This document shows, piece after piece, positions 17,330 through 25,993 of a stretch of 64,000 bases of DNA. This DNA comes from Puniceibacterium antarcticum (lineage in GTDB: Bacteria; Pseudomonadota; Alphaproteobacteria; Rhodobacterales; Rhodobacteraceae). The position numbers and the translations under genes are program-made. The stretch spans positions 48,109 to 112,108 of the forward strand of contig NZ_AWWI01000176.1 in NCBI RefSeq assembly GCF_002760615.1. The letters run 5' to 3'. The notes beneath the pieces were generated by a model, which saw only the letters and a program-made list of their open reading frames with translations, ran no database searches and had not been told where the DNA came from. Position 1 is the first letter of the stretch, and every line of letters begins with the position of its first letter.

Positions 17330-18580
17330 ATGGCGGCAGCTGGGGAAAACCTGCGAATCAATGGCGATCGGCTGTGGGACAGCCTGATGGAGATGGCCCA
17401 GATCGGCCCCGGTGTGGCGGGCGGCAACAATCGTCAGACCCTGACCGATGCTGATGCCGAAGGCCGTGCGCTGTTCCAGTCCTGGTGTGAGGATGCGGGC
17501 TGTACCATGGGGCTGGATACCCTTGGCAACATGTTCGCAACGCGTGCCGGAACCGATCCCGACGCGCTGCCGGTCTATGTCGGCTCGCATCTCGACACGC
17601 AGCCGACGGGCGGCAAATATGACGGCGTTCTGGGGGTTCTGGGGGGGCTTGAGCTGGTGCGCTCGCTCAACGATCTGGGGATCAAGACGAAACATCCTAT
17701 CGTCGTCACCAACTGGACCAATGAAGAGGGCACGCGGTTTGCGCCTGCCATGCTCGCCTCAGGCGTCTTTGCCGGGGTGCATGACCAGGCCTGGGCCGAG
17801 GCGCGTGAGGATGCCAAGGGGCTGAAATTCGGTGAAGAACTGGACCGTATCGGCTGGCGCGGCGACGAGCCGGTGGGCGCGCGCAAGATGCATGCCATGT
17901 TCGAGCTGCATATCGAGCAAGGGCCGATTCTGGAGGCCGAGGGCACGGATATCGGCGTTGTAACCCATGGTCAGGGGCTGTCCTGGACACAGGTGACGAT
18001 CACCGGCAAGGATGCGCATACCGGGTCGACCCCGATGCCGATGCGGCGCAATGCGGGGCTGGGCATGGCGCGGGTGCTGGAAGCGGTCGAAGAGATTGCC
18101 GTGGCCCATGGCCCCCATGCCGTGGGCGCGGCGGGGCATATCGATGTCTATCCCAATTCGCGCAACGTGATCCCGGGCAAGGTGGTGTTCACGGTCGATT
18201 TCCGCTCGCCTGACCTTGCCACCATTCAGGACATGGATGCGCAGATGAAGGCGCGCGCCCAGAAGATCTGTGACGAAATGGGGCTGGAGATTGCCTTTGA
18301 GAGCGTTGGCGGCTTTGACCCGGTGACCTTTGACGCGGGCTGTGTGTCTGCTGTGCGGTCTGCGGCCGAGAGGCTGGGCTATTCACATCGGGACATCATT
18401 TCGGGCGCGGGGCATGATGCCTGCTGGATCAATCAGGTGGCGCCGACGGCGATGATCATGTGCCCCTGCGTGGGCGGGCTGAGCCATAACGAGGCCGAGG
18501 AGATATCGAAGGGTTGGGCGGCTGCCGGGGCCGATGTGCTGCTGCATGCGGTGATCGAGACGGCCGGGATCGTCGAGTAG
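17330..18580 (+). CDS. hyuC: M20 N-carbamoyl hydrolase, probable beta-ureidopropionase
   Basis: This Zn-dependent amidase of 416 residues belongs to the hydantoinase/carbamoylase family. It should release beta-alanine or beta-aminoisobutyrate, CO2 and ammonia from the N-carbamoyl products of dihydropyrimidinase, the third step of the reductive pathway. Metal-site motifs are GSHLDTQ (H87, D89), TNEEGTRF near residue 131, ELHIEQGP, and a late His in ISGAGHDACW. I choose ATG 17330 because it follows GGGGACGG; the in-frame GTG at 17300 lacks a site. Family members also act on carbamoyl amino acids, so the substrate is inferred from the locus. Confidence 0.88.
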   Translation: MAAAGENLRINGDRLWDSLMEMAQIGPGVAGGNNRQTLTDADAEGRALFQSWCEDAGCTMGLDTLGNMFATRAGTDPDALPVYVGSHLDTQPTGGKYDGVLGVLGGLELVRSLNDLGIKTKHPIVVTNWTNEEGTRFAPAMLASGVFAGVHDQAWAEAREDAKGLKFGEELDRIGWRGDEPVGARKMHAMFELHIEQGPILEAEGTDIGVVTHGQGLSWTQVTITGKDAHTGSTPMPMRRNAGLGMARVLEAVEEIAVAHGPHAVGAAGHIDVYPNSRNVIPGKVVFTVDFRSPDLATIQDMDAQMKARAQKICDEMGLEIAFESVGGFDPVTFDAGCVSAVRSAAERLGYSHRDIISGAGHDACWINQVAPTAMIMCPCVGGLSHNEAEEISKGWAAAGADVLLHAVIETAGIVE

Positions 18581-18607
18581 GTTCGGGGGGCGGACCGGGG
18601 GCGCTGC

Positions 18608-18650
18608 CCCCGGACCCCCGGGATATTTACGGGCAGATGAAGACAGGGGT
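18608..18650 (+). repeat. Dispersed intergenic motif, copy 1
   Basis: GC-rich hairpin sequence (GGGGGCGCTGCCCCCGG) is followed by GGGATATTTACGGGCAGATG. The same core recurs near 27624-27647 and, inverted, at 58696-58720. Here it lies between the hydrolase and dihydropyrimidinase genes. Confidence 0.7.
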
Positions 18651-18682
18651 GCCTGGGGCGGGCGCCGAAGAGGGAGAGTTTC

Positions 18683-20137
18683 ATGACCACAGTCATCAAG
18701 AACGGCACCATTGTCACCGCGGATCTGACCTATGTGGCGGATGTGCTGATCGAAAACGGGGTGATTGCCGAGATCGGCAAGGATCTGAGCGGCGACGAGG
18801 TGCTGGACGCGACGGGATGTTATGTGATGCCGGGCGGGATCGATCCGCATGTGCATCTGGAGATGCCGTTCATGGGGACCTATTCCTCGGACGATTTCGA
18901 GAGCGGGACCCGGGCGGCGCTGGCGGGCGGGACGACGATGGTGGTGGATTTCTGCCTGCCGTCCCCCGGGCAGGGGCTGCTGGACGGCCTGCAGATGTGG
19001 GACAACAAATCGACCCGCGCGGCCTGTGATTATTCGTTCCACATGGCGGTGACCTGGTGGGGCGAGCAGGTGTTCAACGAGATGGAGACCGTTGTAAAAG
19101 AACGTGGAATCAATACCTTCAAGCATTTCATGGCCTATAAGGGCGCGCTGATGGTGAATGATGACGAGATGTATGCATCGTTCAAGCGCTGTGCCGAGCT
19201 GGGGGCGATTCCGCTGGTCCATGCCGAGAACGGTGATGTGGTGGCGGAGCTGTCGGCGCAGTTGCTTGCGGCGGGGAACAATGGCCCCGAGGCGCATGCC
19301 TATTCACGACCCACGCAGGTTGAGGGCGAGGCGACGAACCGGGCGATCATGATCGCGGATATGGCGGGGGTGCCGCTCTACGTGGTGCATACCTCCTGTG
19401 AGGAAAGCCATGAGGCGATCCGGCGGGCGAAACTTGCGGGCAAGCGCGTCTGGGGCGAGCCGCTGATCCAGCATCTGACGCTGGACGAATCCGAATATTT
19501 TAATCCCGACTGGGATCATGCGGCGCGTCGGGTCATGTCGCCGCCGTTCCGCAACAAGCAGCATCAGGACAGCCTGTGGGCGGGCCTGCAATCGGGATCC
19601 TTGTCCGTTGTGGCGACGGACCATTGTGCATTCACCACCGATCAGAAACGTTATGGCCTGGGCGATTTCACCAAGATCCCAAATGGGACGGGGGGATTGG
19701 AGGACCGTTTGCCGATGCTCTGGACTTATGGTGTTAGCACGGGTCGGTTAACACCGAATGAATTTGTCGCTGTCACCTCGACCAATATCGCCAAGATCCT
19801 GAATGTGTACCCGAAAAAAGGCGCAATTCTGGTGGGGGCGGATGCGGATATTGTCGTGTTCGATCCGGAAAAGGAAAAGACGATCACGGCGGCCAATCAG
19901 CAATCTGCCATTGATTACAACGTCTTTGAGGGCAAGCATGTGAAGGGCCTGCCGCGCTATACGCTGACACGCGGTATGGTTGCCGTGAGGGATGGCGAGA
20001 TGCTGGCCGAGTCCGGGCATGGGACATTCGTCAAGCGCGCGCCCAGCGGGCCGGTGAGCAAGGCGCTGTCGTCCTGGAAAGAGCTGACCGCGCCGCGCAA
20101 GGTGGAGCGGAGCGGAATCCCGGTGAGCGGGGTTTGA
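18683..20137 (+). CDS. hydA: Dihydropyrimidinase (D-hydantoinase)
   Basis: This 484-residue amidohydrolase opens dihydrouracil and dihydrothymine to N-carbamoyl-beta-amino acids. The binuclear zinc site is visible: DPHVH (H56, H58), the carboxylated Lys in FKHFMAYKG (K153), His in VHAENGD and in VVHTSCEESHE, and Asp in VVATDHC. ATG 18683 has AGGGAGAG upstream. The gene follows hyuC by 102 bases, with a dispersed repeat between, and precedes the transporter genes by 14 bases. Confidence 0.94.
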   Translation: MTTVIKNGTIVTADLTYVADVLIENGVIAEIGKDLSGDEVLDATGCYVMPGGIDPHVHLEMPFMGTYSSDDFESGTRAALAGGTTMVVDFCLPSPGQGLLDGLQMWDNKSTRAACDYSFHMAVTWWGEQVFNEMETVVKERGINTFKHFMAYKGALMVNDDEMYASFKRCAELGAIPLVHAENGDVVAELSAQLLAAGNNGPEAHAYSRPTQVEGEATNRAIMIADMAGVPLYVVHTSCEESHEAIRRAKLAGKRVWGEPLIQHLTLDESEYFNPDWDHAARRVMSPPFRNKQHQDSLWAGLQSGSLSVVATDHCAFTTDQKRYGLGDFTKIPNGTGGLEDRLPMLWTYGVSTGRLTPNEFVAVTSTNIAKILNVYPKKGAILVGADADIVVFDPEKEKTITAANQQSAIDYNVFEGKHVKGLPRYTLTRGMVAVRDGEMLAESGHGTFVKRAPSGPVSKALSSWKELTAPRKVERSGIPVSGV

Positions 20138-20151
20138 GAGGCGCTGAGGCC

Positions 20152-20946
20152 ATGAGCGACACAGCGCAACCCGAGGCGGTGATTTCGGTGCAAAATCTGG
20201 GGCTTACCTTTCAGACCGGGGATGGGTCGGTCGAGGCGCTGAAGGATGTATCGCTTGATATAAACAGGGGCGATTTTGTCAGTTTTATCGGCCCGTCGGG
20301 CTGTGGCAAGACGACGTTCCTGCGGGTGATGGCGGATCTTGAGACGCCGACCGGCGGGCAGATCACGGTGAACGGGGTCAGCCCCGAGGCGGCGCGCCGG
20401 GCGCGGGCCTATGGCTATGTGTTTCAGGCGGCGGGGTTGTATCCCTGGCGGACCATTGGCGGGAATATCCGCCTGCCTCTTGAAATCATGGGATATTCCC
20501 GGGCGGATCAGGTGGCACGTGTCAAGCGCGTGCTGGAGCTGGTCGAGCTGTCGGACTTCGAGAAAAAGTACCCCTGGCAGTTGTCGGGGGGCATGCAGCA
20601 GCGGGCGAGCATTGCGCGGGCTTTGGCGTTTGATGCGGATATCCTGCTGATGGACGAGCCGTTCGGGGCGCTGGATGAGATCGTGCGTGACCATCTGAAC
20701 GAGCAGTTGCTAGAGCTATGGAAACGCACGGAAAAAACCATCGCCTTTGTCACGCATTCGATCCCTGAGGCGGTGTATCTGAGCACGAAAATTGTCGTCA
20801 TGTCGCCGCGTCCCGGGCGGATCACCGATGTGATCGAGAGCCCGCTGCCGCGCGACCGGCCCTTGGATATCCGCGATTCAGCGGAGTTTCTGGAGGTGGC
20901 GCATAGGGTGCGCGAAGGGCTGCGGGCCGGGCATGCCTATGACTGA
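20152..20946 (+). CDS. ABC transporter ATPase, pyrimidine uptake (SsuB/TauB-like)
   Basis: This 264-residue nucleotide-binding protein energises the two permeases downstream. Walker A is GPSGCGKTT (about residue 48), the signature QLSGGMQQRASIARAL, Walker B ILLMDEP followed by FGALDE, and the H-loop FVTHS. It is of the nitrate/sulfonate/taurine subfamily. ATG 20152 with GAGG upstream is preferred to a TTG overlapping the hydA stop. Context indicates import of a pyrimidine or related ring compound; nothing in the ATPase itself specifies substrate. Confidence 0.9.
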   Translation: MSDTAQPEAVISVQNLGLTFQTGDGSVEALKDVSLDINRGDFVSFIGPSGCGKTTFLRVMADLETPTGGQITVNGVSPEAARRARAYGYVFQAAGLYPWRTIGGNIRLPLEIMGYSRADQVARVKRVLELVELSDFEKKYPWQLSGGMQQRASIARALAFDADILLMDEPFGALDEIVRDHLNEQLLELWKRTEKTIAFVTHSIPEAVYLSTKIVVMSPRPGRITDVIESPLPRDRPLDIRDSAEFLEVAHRVREGLRAGHAYD

Positions 20947-20950
20947 AAAC

Positions 20951-21005
20951 GCCGTCTGGAACCCGTATGGTTTGCGTATGGAACGCGTATGGCTGGGGTC
21001 TGGGT
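20951..21005 (+). repeat. Tandem 11-bp repeat, array 1 (about five units)
   Basis: Five successive 11-base units follow the ATPase stop: GCCGTCTGGAA, CCCGTATGGTT, TGCGTATGGAA, CGCGTATGGCT and a diverged GGGGTCTGGGT. The fixed core is CGTATGG. A second array with the same unit and the same GAAAACGCC flank lies at 63219-63262. The whole 20947-21108 gap holds no supportable gene. Confidence 0.8.
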
Positions 21006-21108
21006 TTGCGGGCGGGCGGGGTGCGGCACCCGGTTTGCGGGGGTCGCACGGTTTGCCGTGTCGGATTTTGCGTATTTGGAAAGAGAAGAAGCCGGGGACG
21101 GGCGCGTG

Positions 21109-21576
21109 ATGGCCGCCCTTGCCCCTGTGCGGCGGCCGGTGCCTGCGGATGCGCCGGCCATGGCGGGGATCGTCAATGGCTGGATTGATGCGACGCCCTG
21201 GATGGTGCGGGATCTGCCGCCCGAGGAGATCGAGGCGCTGATGGTCAAGGGCATGCCAGTGCGCGAGATCTGGGTGAGTGGCGATCCGGTCGAGGGGTAT
21301 ATCTCGGTCGAGGTCGAGACGGCGCATATCTGGGGATTTTATTGTGCGCGCCGGGGGCAGGGGCTGGGCAAGCACCTGCTGGATCAGGTCAAGGCGGGGC
21401 GGGATTTTCTGTCGCTGAACACGCATGTGCCGAATCTGGCGGCGCAGAGGTTTTATATCCGTGAAGGGTTCCGCGCGGTGGGGGAGGTGGAGCCGGGGCC
21501 TGCCTCGCCCCTGTCAGAGCTTGAGGCGCGGGTGCCGACGGGACTGCGCGAATTGCGGATGGAGTGGCGGCGATGA
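21109..21576 (+). CDS. GNAT-family N-acetyltransferase
   Basis: This acetyl-CoA-dependent transferase of 155 residues has the acetyl-CoA loop CARRGQGLGKHLL near residue 84 and a C-terminal NLAAQRFYIREGFRAVGE typical of GNAT enzymes. ATG 21109 gives the compact domain; an upstream extension through the 11-bp repeats is unlikely. Its stop overlaps the permease start (ATGA), so it is translated with the transporter. Its presence inside a pyrimidine uptake operon suggests acetylation of an amino product or imported ring, but no substrate can be read from the sequence. Confidence 0.82.
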   Translation: MAALAPVRRPVPADAPAMAGIVNGWIDATPWMVRDLPPEEIEALMVKGMPVREIWVSGDPVEGYISVEVETAHIWGFYCARRGQGLGKHLLDQVKAGRDFLSLNTHVPNLAAQRFYIREGFRAVGEVEPGPASPLSELEARVPTGLRELRMEWRR

Positions 21577-22433
21577 AATCTGTTGTGCCTGTGCTGACTG
21601 TGGTCGGGGCGATCCTTGTGATCTGGTATGCCGCCGCCGTCTGGCTGAACGCGCCCTGGGCCTATGATGTGGCGGCGCGGGGGGATCGTGTGTTGAGCTT
21701 TGCGCAGCTGGTGGCCGACACCTGGGCGCAGGACAAGCCGAAGCTGCCCGCACCGCATCAGGTCATGGTCGAGCTGTGGCAGACGGTGGTGGAGAAGAAT
21801 GTCACCTCGAAACGCTCGCTGGTCTATCACGCCTGGGTGACGCTGAGCGCGACGCTGCTGGGGTTCGGGATGGGGACTGTGCTGGGGTTCGCGCTGGCGT
21901 TGGGGATCGTCTATAACCGGGTGATGGATATGAGCGTGATGCCCTGGGTGATCGCATCGCAGACCATTCCGATTCTGGCGATTGCGCCGATGATCATCGT
22001 GGTGCTGAACGCGGTCGGCCTGTCGGGGCTGCTGCCCAAGGCGATGATCAGCATGTATCTGTCATTCTTTCCAATCGTTGTCGGCATGGTCAAGGGGCTG
22101 CGCAGTCCGGATGCCATGCAGCTGGATCAGATGCGGACCTGGAATGCGTCGCGCGCGCAGGAGTTTTTCCGGCTGCGGCTGCCGTCGTCGATGCCGTATC
22201 TGTTCACCTCGATGAAGGTGGCGATGGCGGCGTCGCTGGTCGGGGCCATTGTGGGCGAGATGCCGACCGGGGCGGTGGCGGGATTGGGCGCGCGGTTGCT
22301 GGCGGGGTCCTATTACGGCCAGACGATCCAGATCTGGTCGGCGCTGATCATGGCGGCGGTGCTGGCGGCACTGGCCGTAGCGCTGATCGGCGTGGTGCAG
22401 CGGGTGGTGTTGAAACGGATGGGCATGGCATGA
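21573..22433 (+). CDS. ABC transporter permease 1, pyrimidine uptake
   Basis: This 286-residue inner-membrane subunit is of the SsuC/TauC type. An N-terminal membrane segment (LTVVGAILVIWYAAAVWL) is followed by the BPD_transp_1 core, with WVIASQTIPILAIAPMII and the EAA-like loop near MRTWNASRAQEFFRLRLPSS. It overlaps the GNAT gene upstream and the second permease downstream by 4 bases each, so the three are co-translated. It should pair with permease 2 as a heterodimer. Confidence 0.9.
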   Translation: MKSVVPVLTVVGAILVIWYAAAVWLNAPWAYDVAARGDRVLSFAQLVADTWAQDKPKLPAPHQVMVELWQTVVEKNVTSKRSLVYHAWVTLSATLLGFGMGTVLGFALALGIVYNRVMDMSVMPWVIASQTIPILAIAPMIIVVLNAVGLSGLLPKAMISMYLSFFPIVVGMVKGLRSPDAMQLDQMRTWNASRAQEFFRLRLPSSMPYLFTSMKVAMAASLVGAIVGEMPTGAVAGLGARLLAGSYYGQTIQIWSALIMAAVLAALAVALIGVVQRVVLKRMGMA

Positions 22434-23275
22434 TCTGGATTATCGTGGGTCTTGCCCTCTGGGCCGGAGGCTGGTCGCTGAACCTGTGGCTGGCGCGGCG
22501 GCCAAAGTCGACGGCGACATCGCTGGCGGTGCCGGTGGTGTTTGGCCTGACGCTGGTGGTGATCTGGGAAGCGCTGGTGCGGGGATTGGGGATTTCCCCG
22601 GTGCTTTTGCCGCCGCCCTCGGCCATAGCGGTGCGGTTTGCCGCCTCGACCGATGTGCTGTGGGAGGATTTTGTCCAGACGGTGATCAAGGGCGCGCTGT
22701 CGGGCTATGTGATCGGCTGCCTTGCGGCCTTTGGTGTGGCGCTGCTGGCGGACCGGTTCGTGTTTCTGCGGCGTGGATTGCTGCCGGTGGGGAATTTTGT
22801 GGCCGCGCTGCCGATCATCGGGTTGGCGCCGATCATGGTGATGTGGTTCGGGTTCGACTGGCAGAGCAAGGCGGCCATCGTGGTGGTCATGGTGTTCTTT
22901 CCTATGCTGGTGAACACGGTTGAAGGGTTGCTGGCGGCGCAGAGCATGCAGCGCGATCTGATGCGCACCTATGCGGCGGGCTACTGGACCACGCTGATCA
23001 AGCTGGGCCTGCCTGCGGCGATGCCATTCATTTTCAACGGGCTGAAGATTGCCAGCACGCTGGCGCTGATCGGCGCGATTGTTGCTGAATTTTTCGGCTC
23101 TCCGATCCGGGGCATGGGGTTTCGCATCTCGACGAGCGTTGGCCAGCTTGCGCTGGATCTGGTCTGGGCCGAGATCCTTGTGGCGGCGATGGCCGGTTCG
23201 GCGTTCTATGGGGCTGTCGCGCTGATCGAACGCGCGGTGACCTTTTGGCATCCGTCCCAAAGAGGGCGGGCATGA
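22430..23275 (+). CDS. ABC transporter permease 2, pyrimidine uptake
   Basis: This is the second BPD_transp_1 permease, 281 residues, with several membrane spans and the coupling-loop region MRTYAAGYWTTLIKLGLPAA. It starts in a 4-base overlap with permease 1. Two different permease genes plus one ATPase and one binding protein make a complete NMT1/THI5-type importer. It is followed after 34 bases by the binding protein gene. Confidence 0.9.
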   Translation: MIWIIVGLALWAGGWSLNLWLARRPKSTATSLAVPVVFGLTLVVIWEALVRGLGISPVLLPPPSAIAVRFAASTDVLWEDFVQTVIKGALSGYVIGCLAAFGVALLADRFVFLRRGLLPVGNFVAALPIIGLAPIMVMWFGFDWQSKAAIVVVMVFFPMLVNTVEGLLAAQSMQRDLMRTYAAGYWTTLIKLGLPAAMPFIFNGLKIASTLALIGAIVAEFFGSPIRGMGFRISTSVGQLALDLVWAEILVAAMAGSAFYGAVALIERAVTFWHPSQRGRA

Positions 23276-23309
23276 CTAATAAAACAACAGGATCAACATG
23301 GAGGATCTT

Positions 23310-24287
23310 ATGAAACATCTCAAAATCGCGGCCGGCGCGGCGCTGGGCCTGTGGGCTGGGGCTGCTCAGGCGGCGGACGATCTGACGCTGCAGCTGAAAT
23401 GGGTCACGCAGGCGCAGTTCGGCGGCTATTACGTGGCGCTGGACAAGGGCTTTTACGACGAAGAGAACCTGAACGTCACGATCAAGCCGGGTGGCCCGGA
23501 CATCGCGCCGGTGCAGGTGCTGCTGGGTGGCGGGGCTGATGTGATGGTGGACTGGCTGCCCTCGGCGCTGGCCGCACGGGAAAAGGGTGCGCCGATCGTG
23601 AACATCGCGCAGCCCTTTGCCAAGTCGGGCCTGATGCTGACCTGCCTGAAAGAGCATAACATCACCTCGCCCGCCGATTTCCCCGGGCACACGCTGGGCA
23701 CCTGGTTCTTTGGCAACGAGATCCCGCTCTATTCCTGGATGGGCAAGCTGGGCTATGCGACGGACGGCTCTGAAGGCGGTGTGACGATCCAGAAGATCAA
23801 CTTTAACGTTGATCCGCTGCTGCAAAAGCAGGTCGAGTGCGCCACCACCATGACCTACAACGAATACTGGCAGGTGATCGATGCGGGTCTGACGCCCGAG
23901 GATCTGGTGGTGTTCAAATACGAGGATGAGGGGATTTCGACCCTTGAGGACGGGCTTTATACCACCGAGGAAAAGCTGGCCGATCCCGAAATGGTAGACA
24001 AGCTGGTGCGGTTTGTGCGCGCGTCGATGAAGGGCTGGAAATACGCCGAAGAGAATCCGGATGAGGCGGCGGAGATCGTGCTTGAGAACGACATGACCGG
24101 CGCGCAGACCGAAAAGCATCAGAAGCGGATGATGGGCGAGATTGCCAAGCTGACCGAAGGGTCGGATGGGACGCTGGACGAGGCGGCGTTTGAACGCTCT
24201 GCCGAGATCACGATGGAAGGTGGCATGATCACCGCGATGCCCGAGGGCGCGTTCACCCATGAGATCACGGACAAGGCGCTGAACTGA
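23310..24287 (+). CDS. ABC transporter substrate-binding protein, NMT1/THI5-like
   Basis: This periplasmic protein of 325 residues has a signal peptide (MKHLKIAAGAALGLWAGAAQA, cleaved near residue 21) and an NMT1/THI5-like fold that begins LTLQLKWVTQAQFGGYYVAL. That pattern is shared with binding proteins for pyrimidine-like rings such as hydroxymethylpyrimidine. ATG 23310 is preceded by GGAGG; a nearer upstream ATG at 23298 contains that site. The gene ends the operon, before a clear terminator. The substrate, uracil/thymine or a derivative, is inferred from its neighbours. Confidence 0.9.
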   Translation: MKHLKIAAGAALGLWAGAAQAADDLTLQLKWVTQAQFGGYYVALDKGFYDEENLNVTIKPGGPDIAPVQVLLGGGADVMVDWLPSALAAREKGAPIVNIAQPFAKSGLMLTCLKEHNITSPADFPGHTLGTWFFGNEIPLYSWMGKLGYATDGSEGGVTIQKINFNVDPLLQKQVECATTMTYNEYWQVIDAGLTPEDLVVFKYEDEGISTLEDGLYTTEEKLADPEMVDKLVRFVRASMKGWKYAEENPDEAAEIVLENDMTGAQTEKHQKRMMGEIAKLTEGSDGTLDEAAFERSAEITMEGGMITAMPEGAFTHEITDKALN

Positions 24288-24310
24288 GCCTGGCTGCGGA
24301 TGCAAGATGG

Positions 24311-24341
24311 AAAAGGCGGCCTTTGCGGGCCGCCTTTTTTC
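24311..24341 (+). terminator. Intrinsic terminator of the pyrimidine operon
   Basis: AAAAGGCGGCC (24311-24321) pairs with GGCCGCCTTTT (24328-24338) around a 6-base loop, followed by further T. Confidence 0.93.
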
Positions 24342-24689
24342 TGTCCGGATGGCGCCACCTCCACGCAGGGTCTGGCATGGGGATTTTGGGCACTGGAGTC
24401 AAATAGGGGTGGCCGAGGCCACCCCTTGGGGACTTTATGGGAACAGTGGAAAAGGACTTTTAAAATGATTTCGCCCGTGGGACGCAGGCTTGTCTTGGTC
24501 ATTCCCACGGGAAAAATCTAGCCCGGTAGCGTTACGGTTTTGCGACGGTTTGATGAGACTTCTGTGTTTCGGGCGAACGGCGGGCGTCTTTGGGGCAGGG
24601 TCTTTTGTGAGGCTCGCGCGCAGTCTGATAGGTGCAGAGAGGCGGGGCGGTTACGGGCACTCAGGGGGTAGTGGCAGGCCGGGGGATGA
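24342..24689. other. Gene-free region with two stem-loops
   Basis: No protein gene is supportable. It holds a perfect hairpin GGGGTGGCC-GA-GGCCACCCC near 24404-24423 and a second inverted repeat, CCCGTGGGA and TCCCACGGG, near 24475-24511 with a 20-base loop. A small RNA or degraded sequence is possible. Confidence 0.5.
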
Positions 24690-25808
24690 TCACTCTGCCG
24701 CCATGGCCAGATCGGCGCGTAAGCCCATGAAACGTGCTGCCGCCTTGCCCGACAGATGGGTGATGCGCCCCCGGCTGAGCGTGCCTTCGACGGCGAGGGT
24801 GTCGCGGTTCACGATCACCAGATCAGCGCGGCGGCCATAGTCGATCACACCCCGGTCATGCAGGCGCAGGATCTGGGCGGGCCGCTGGGAGATCAGCGCC
24901 CAGGCCGCGGGCAGTGTCATCACACCCGAGGTCGCAAGGTGAAACGCCGCCGCCGCCAGCGATGGATAGGAGATGTCCGAAGCGAGCGCATCACAGAGCC
25001 GTGAGCGGATCAGTTCCGTCACCGAGAGGGGCGAGGTGTTTTTGGTCACATCGCCCGCGCGCAGCACAACCGGATCACCGACAGCATGGGCGAGCGCGGC
25101 GGCGGAACGGCGTGTGGGGCAGACGCAGAGCTTCGCCCCGATCATAGAGAAGGTTTCGCGGGTTTCGCCATCTGTATCGGCATAGCTGCCGTAGCTTACG
25201 CCGAGGGTGTCGAACGCTTCGGCCAAGCGACAGAGATAGCGCGGCACGGCGCGTTTCTGCGCCTCTGCCTGCGCCAGCCGGGCGTGGGTTTCGGGGGTCA
25301 GATCGCTGTGCATCAGGGCATCGGGCAGAGAGTTGCGAAAGATCACGTGGTCGATGCGATGGCGTCGCACGGCGGCCAGCAGGCGTTCGGCGGTGTCAAC
25401 GGTGTGGGTTTCGCAGGCGATCTGGATGCGCAGATCGCTGAGCGCCTCGGGGCGGTAGTCTTCGAGCGCGTCGAGCAGGGATTCGGCGGCGGCGGGGCTG
25501 TGCGGGCCCTGTTCGGACCAGCCCCAGCCCTGCGAGAGCCAAGCTGTTGTGACGCCGTGGGCGGCGGCGGCGTGGTCGGTGGCGCGCAGGGCGGTGTGGA
25601 GGGTCTGATCAGGGGCCATGTGGCGCAGGAAGGCCGCGCCATGCAGATCGACGATGCCGGGCAGGATGTAATAGCCGCGCAGATCAACCTCGGGCAGGGG
25701 GCCCTTGGAGATGCGGCCATCCTCGATGGCGACCGAGCGGTCCAGCATCTGCCCGTCGCGAAGGACGGTTGCGCCGGTCAGGCGAAAGGAAAGCGGAGCG
25801 GTCATCAT
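24690..25808 (-). CDS. PhnM-like amidohydrolase with degenerate active site
   Basis: The protein (372 residues) aligns along its length with PhnM, the C-P lyase pathway diphosphatase acting on ribose 1-methylphosphonate 5-triphosphate: YYILPGIVDLHG, HGVTTAWL, LASDISYPSLAAAAFHLA and RGVIDYGRRADLVIVN. However, expected metal-site residues are changed: the HxD after LPG is HGA, the DH pair region reads FRNS, and the SHDD segment reads SYGS. It may therefore be a non-catalytic paralogue or have another role. It is downstream of phnF by 185 bases. The start is one of two adjacent ATGs (25808, 25805), without a good ribosome site. Confidence 0.75.
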   Translation of the reverse strand: MMTAPLSFRLTGATVLRDGQMLDRSVAIEDGRISKGPLPEVDLRGYYILPGIVDLHGAAFLRHMAPDQTLHTALRATDHAAAAHGVTTAWLSQGWGWSEQGPHSPAAAESLLDALEDYRPEALSDLRIQIACETHTVDTAERLLAAVRRHRIDHVIFRNSLPDALMHSDLTPETHARLAQAEAQKRAVPRYLCRLAEAFDTLGVSYGSYADTDGETRETFSMIGAKLCVCPTRRSAAALAHAVGDPVVLRAGDVTKNTSPLSVTELIRSRLCDALASDISYPSLAAAAFHLATSGVMTLPAAWALISQRPAQILRLHDRGVIDYGRRADLVIVNRDTLAVEGTLSRGRITHLSGKAAARFMGLRADLAMAAE

Positions 25809-25993
25809 CAGAGGCGGCCCGGGGGTTGCGAGGTTTCCCCACGGGTAACGCAGGAATGTATCGCAAACATGACACTTTGACCGTCAAGTGGCCGTTATGC
25901 TGCGGCTTTCAGCTTTGTCCACAGGCCTGCGTCCGCCGGATATGGCCTGCGGCGGGGCTGTCAAGGCGCGTGGTGCAGGTCTGCGCTGTGGGA

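Noticed and set aside
20951..21005. CRISPR-like direct repeats
   Set aside because: The period is 11 bases with no spacers of CRISPR length and no cas genes.
24404..24423. Terminator reading for the GGGGTGGCC hairpin
   Set aside because: No T-run on either side and a better terminator lies at 24311; kept only as an unexplained stem-loop.
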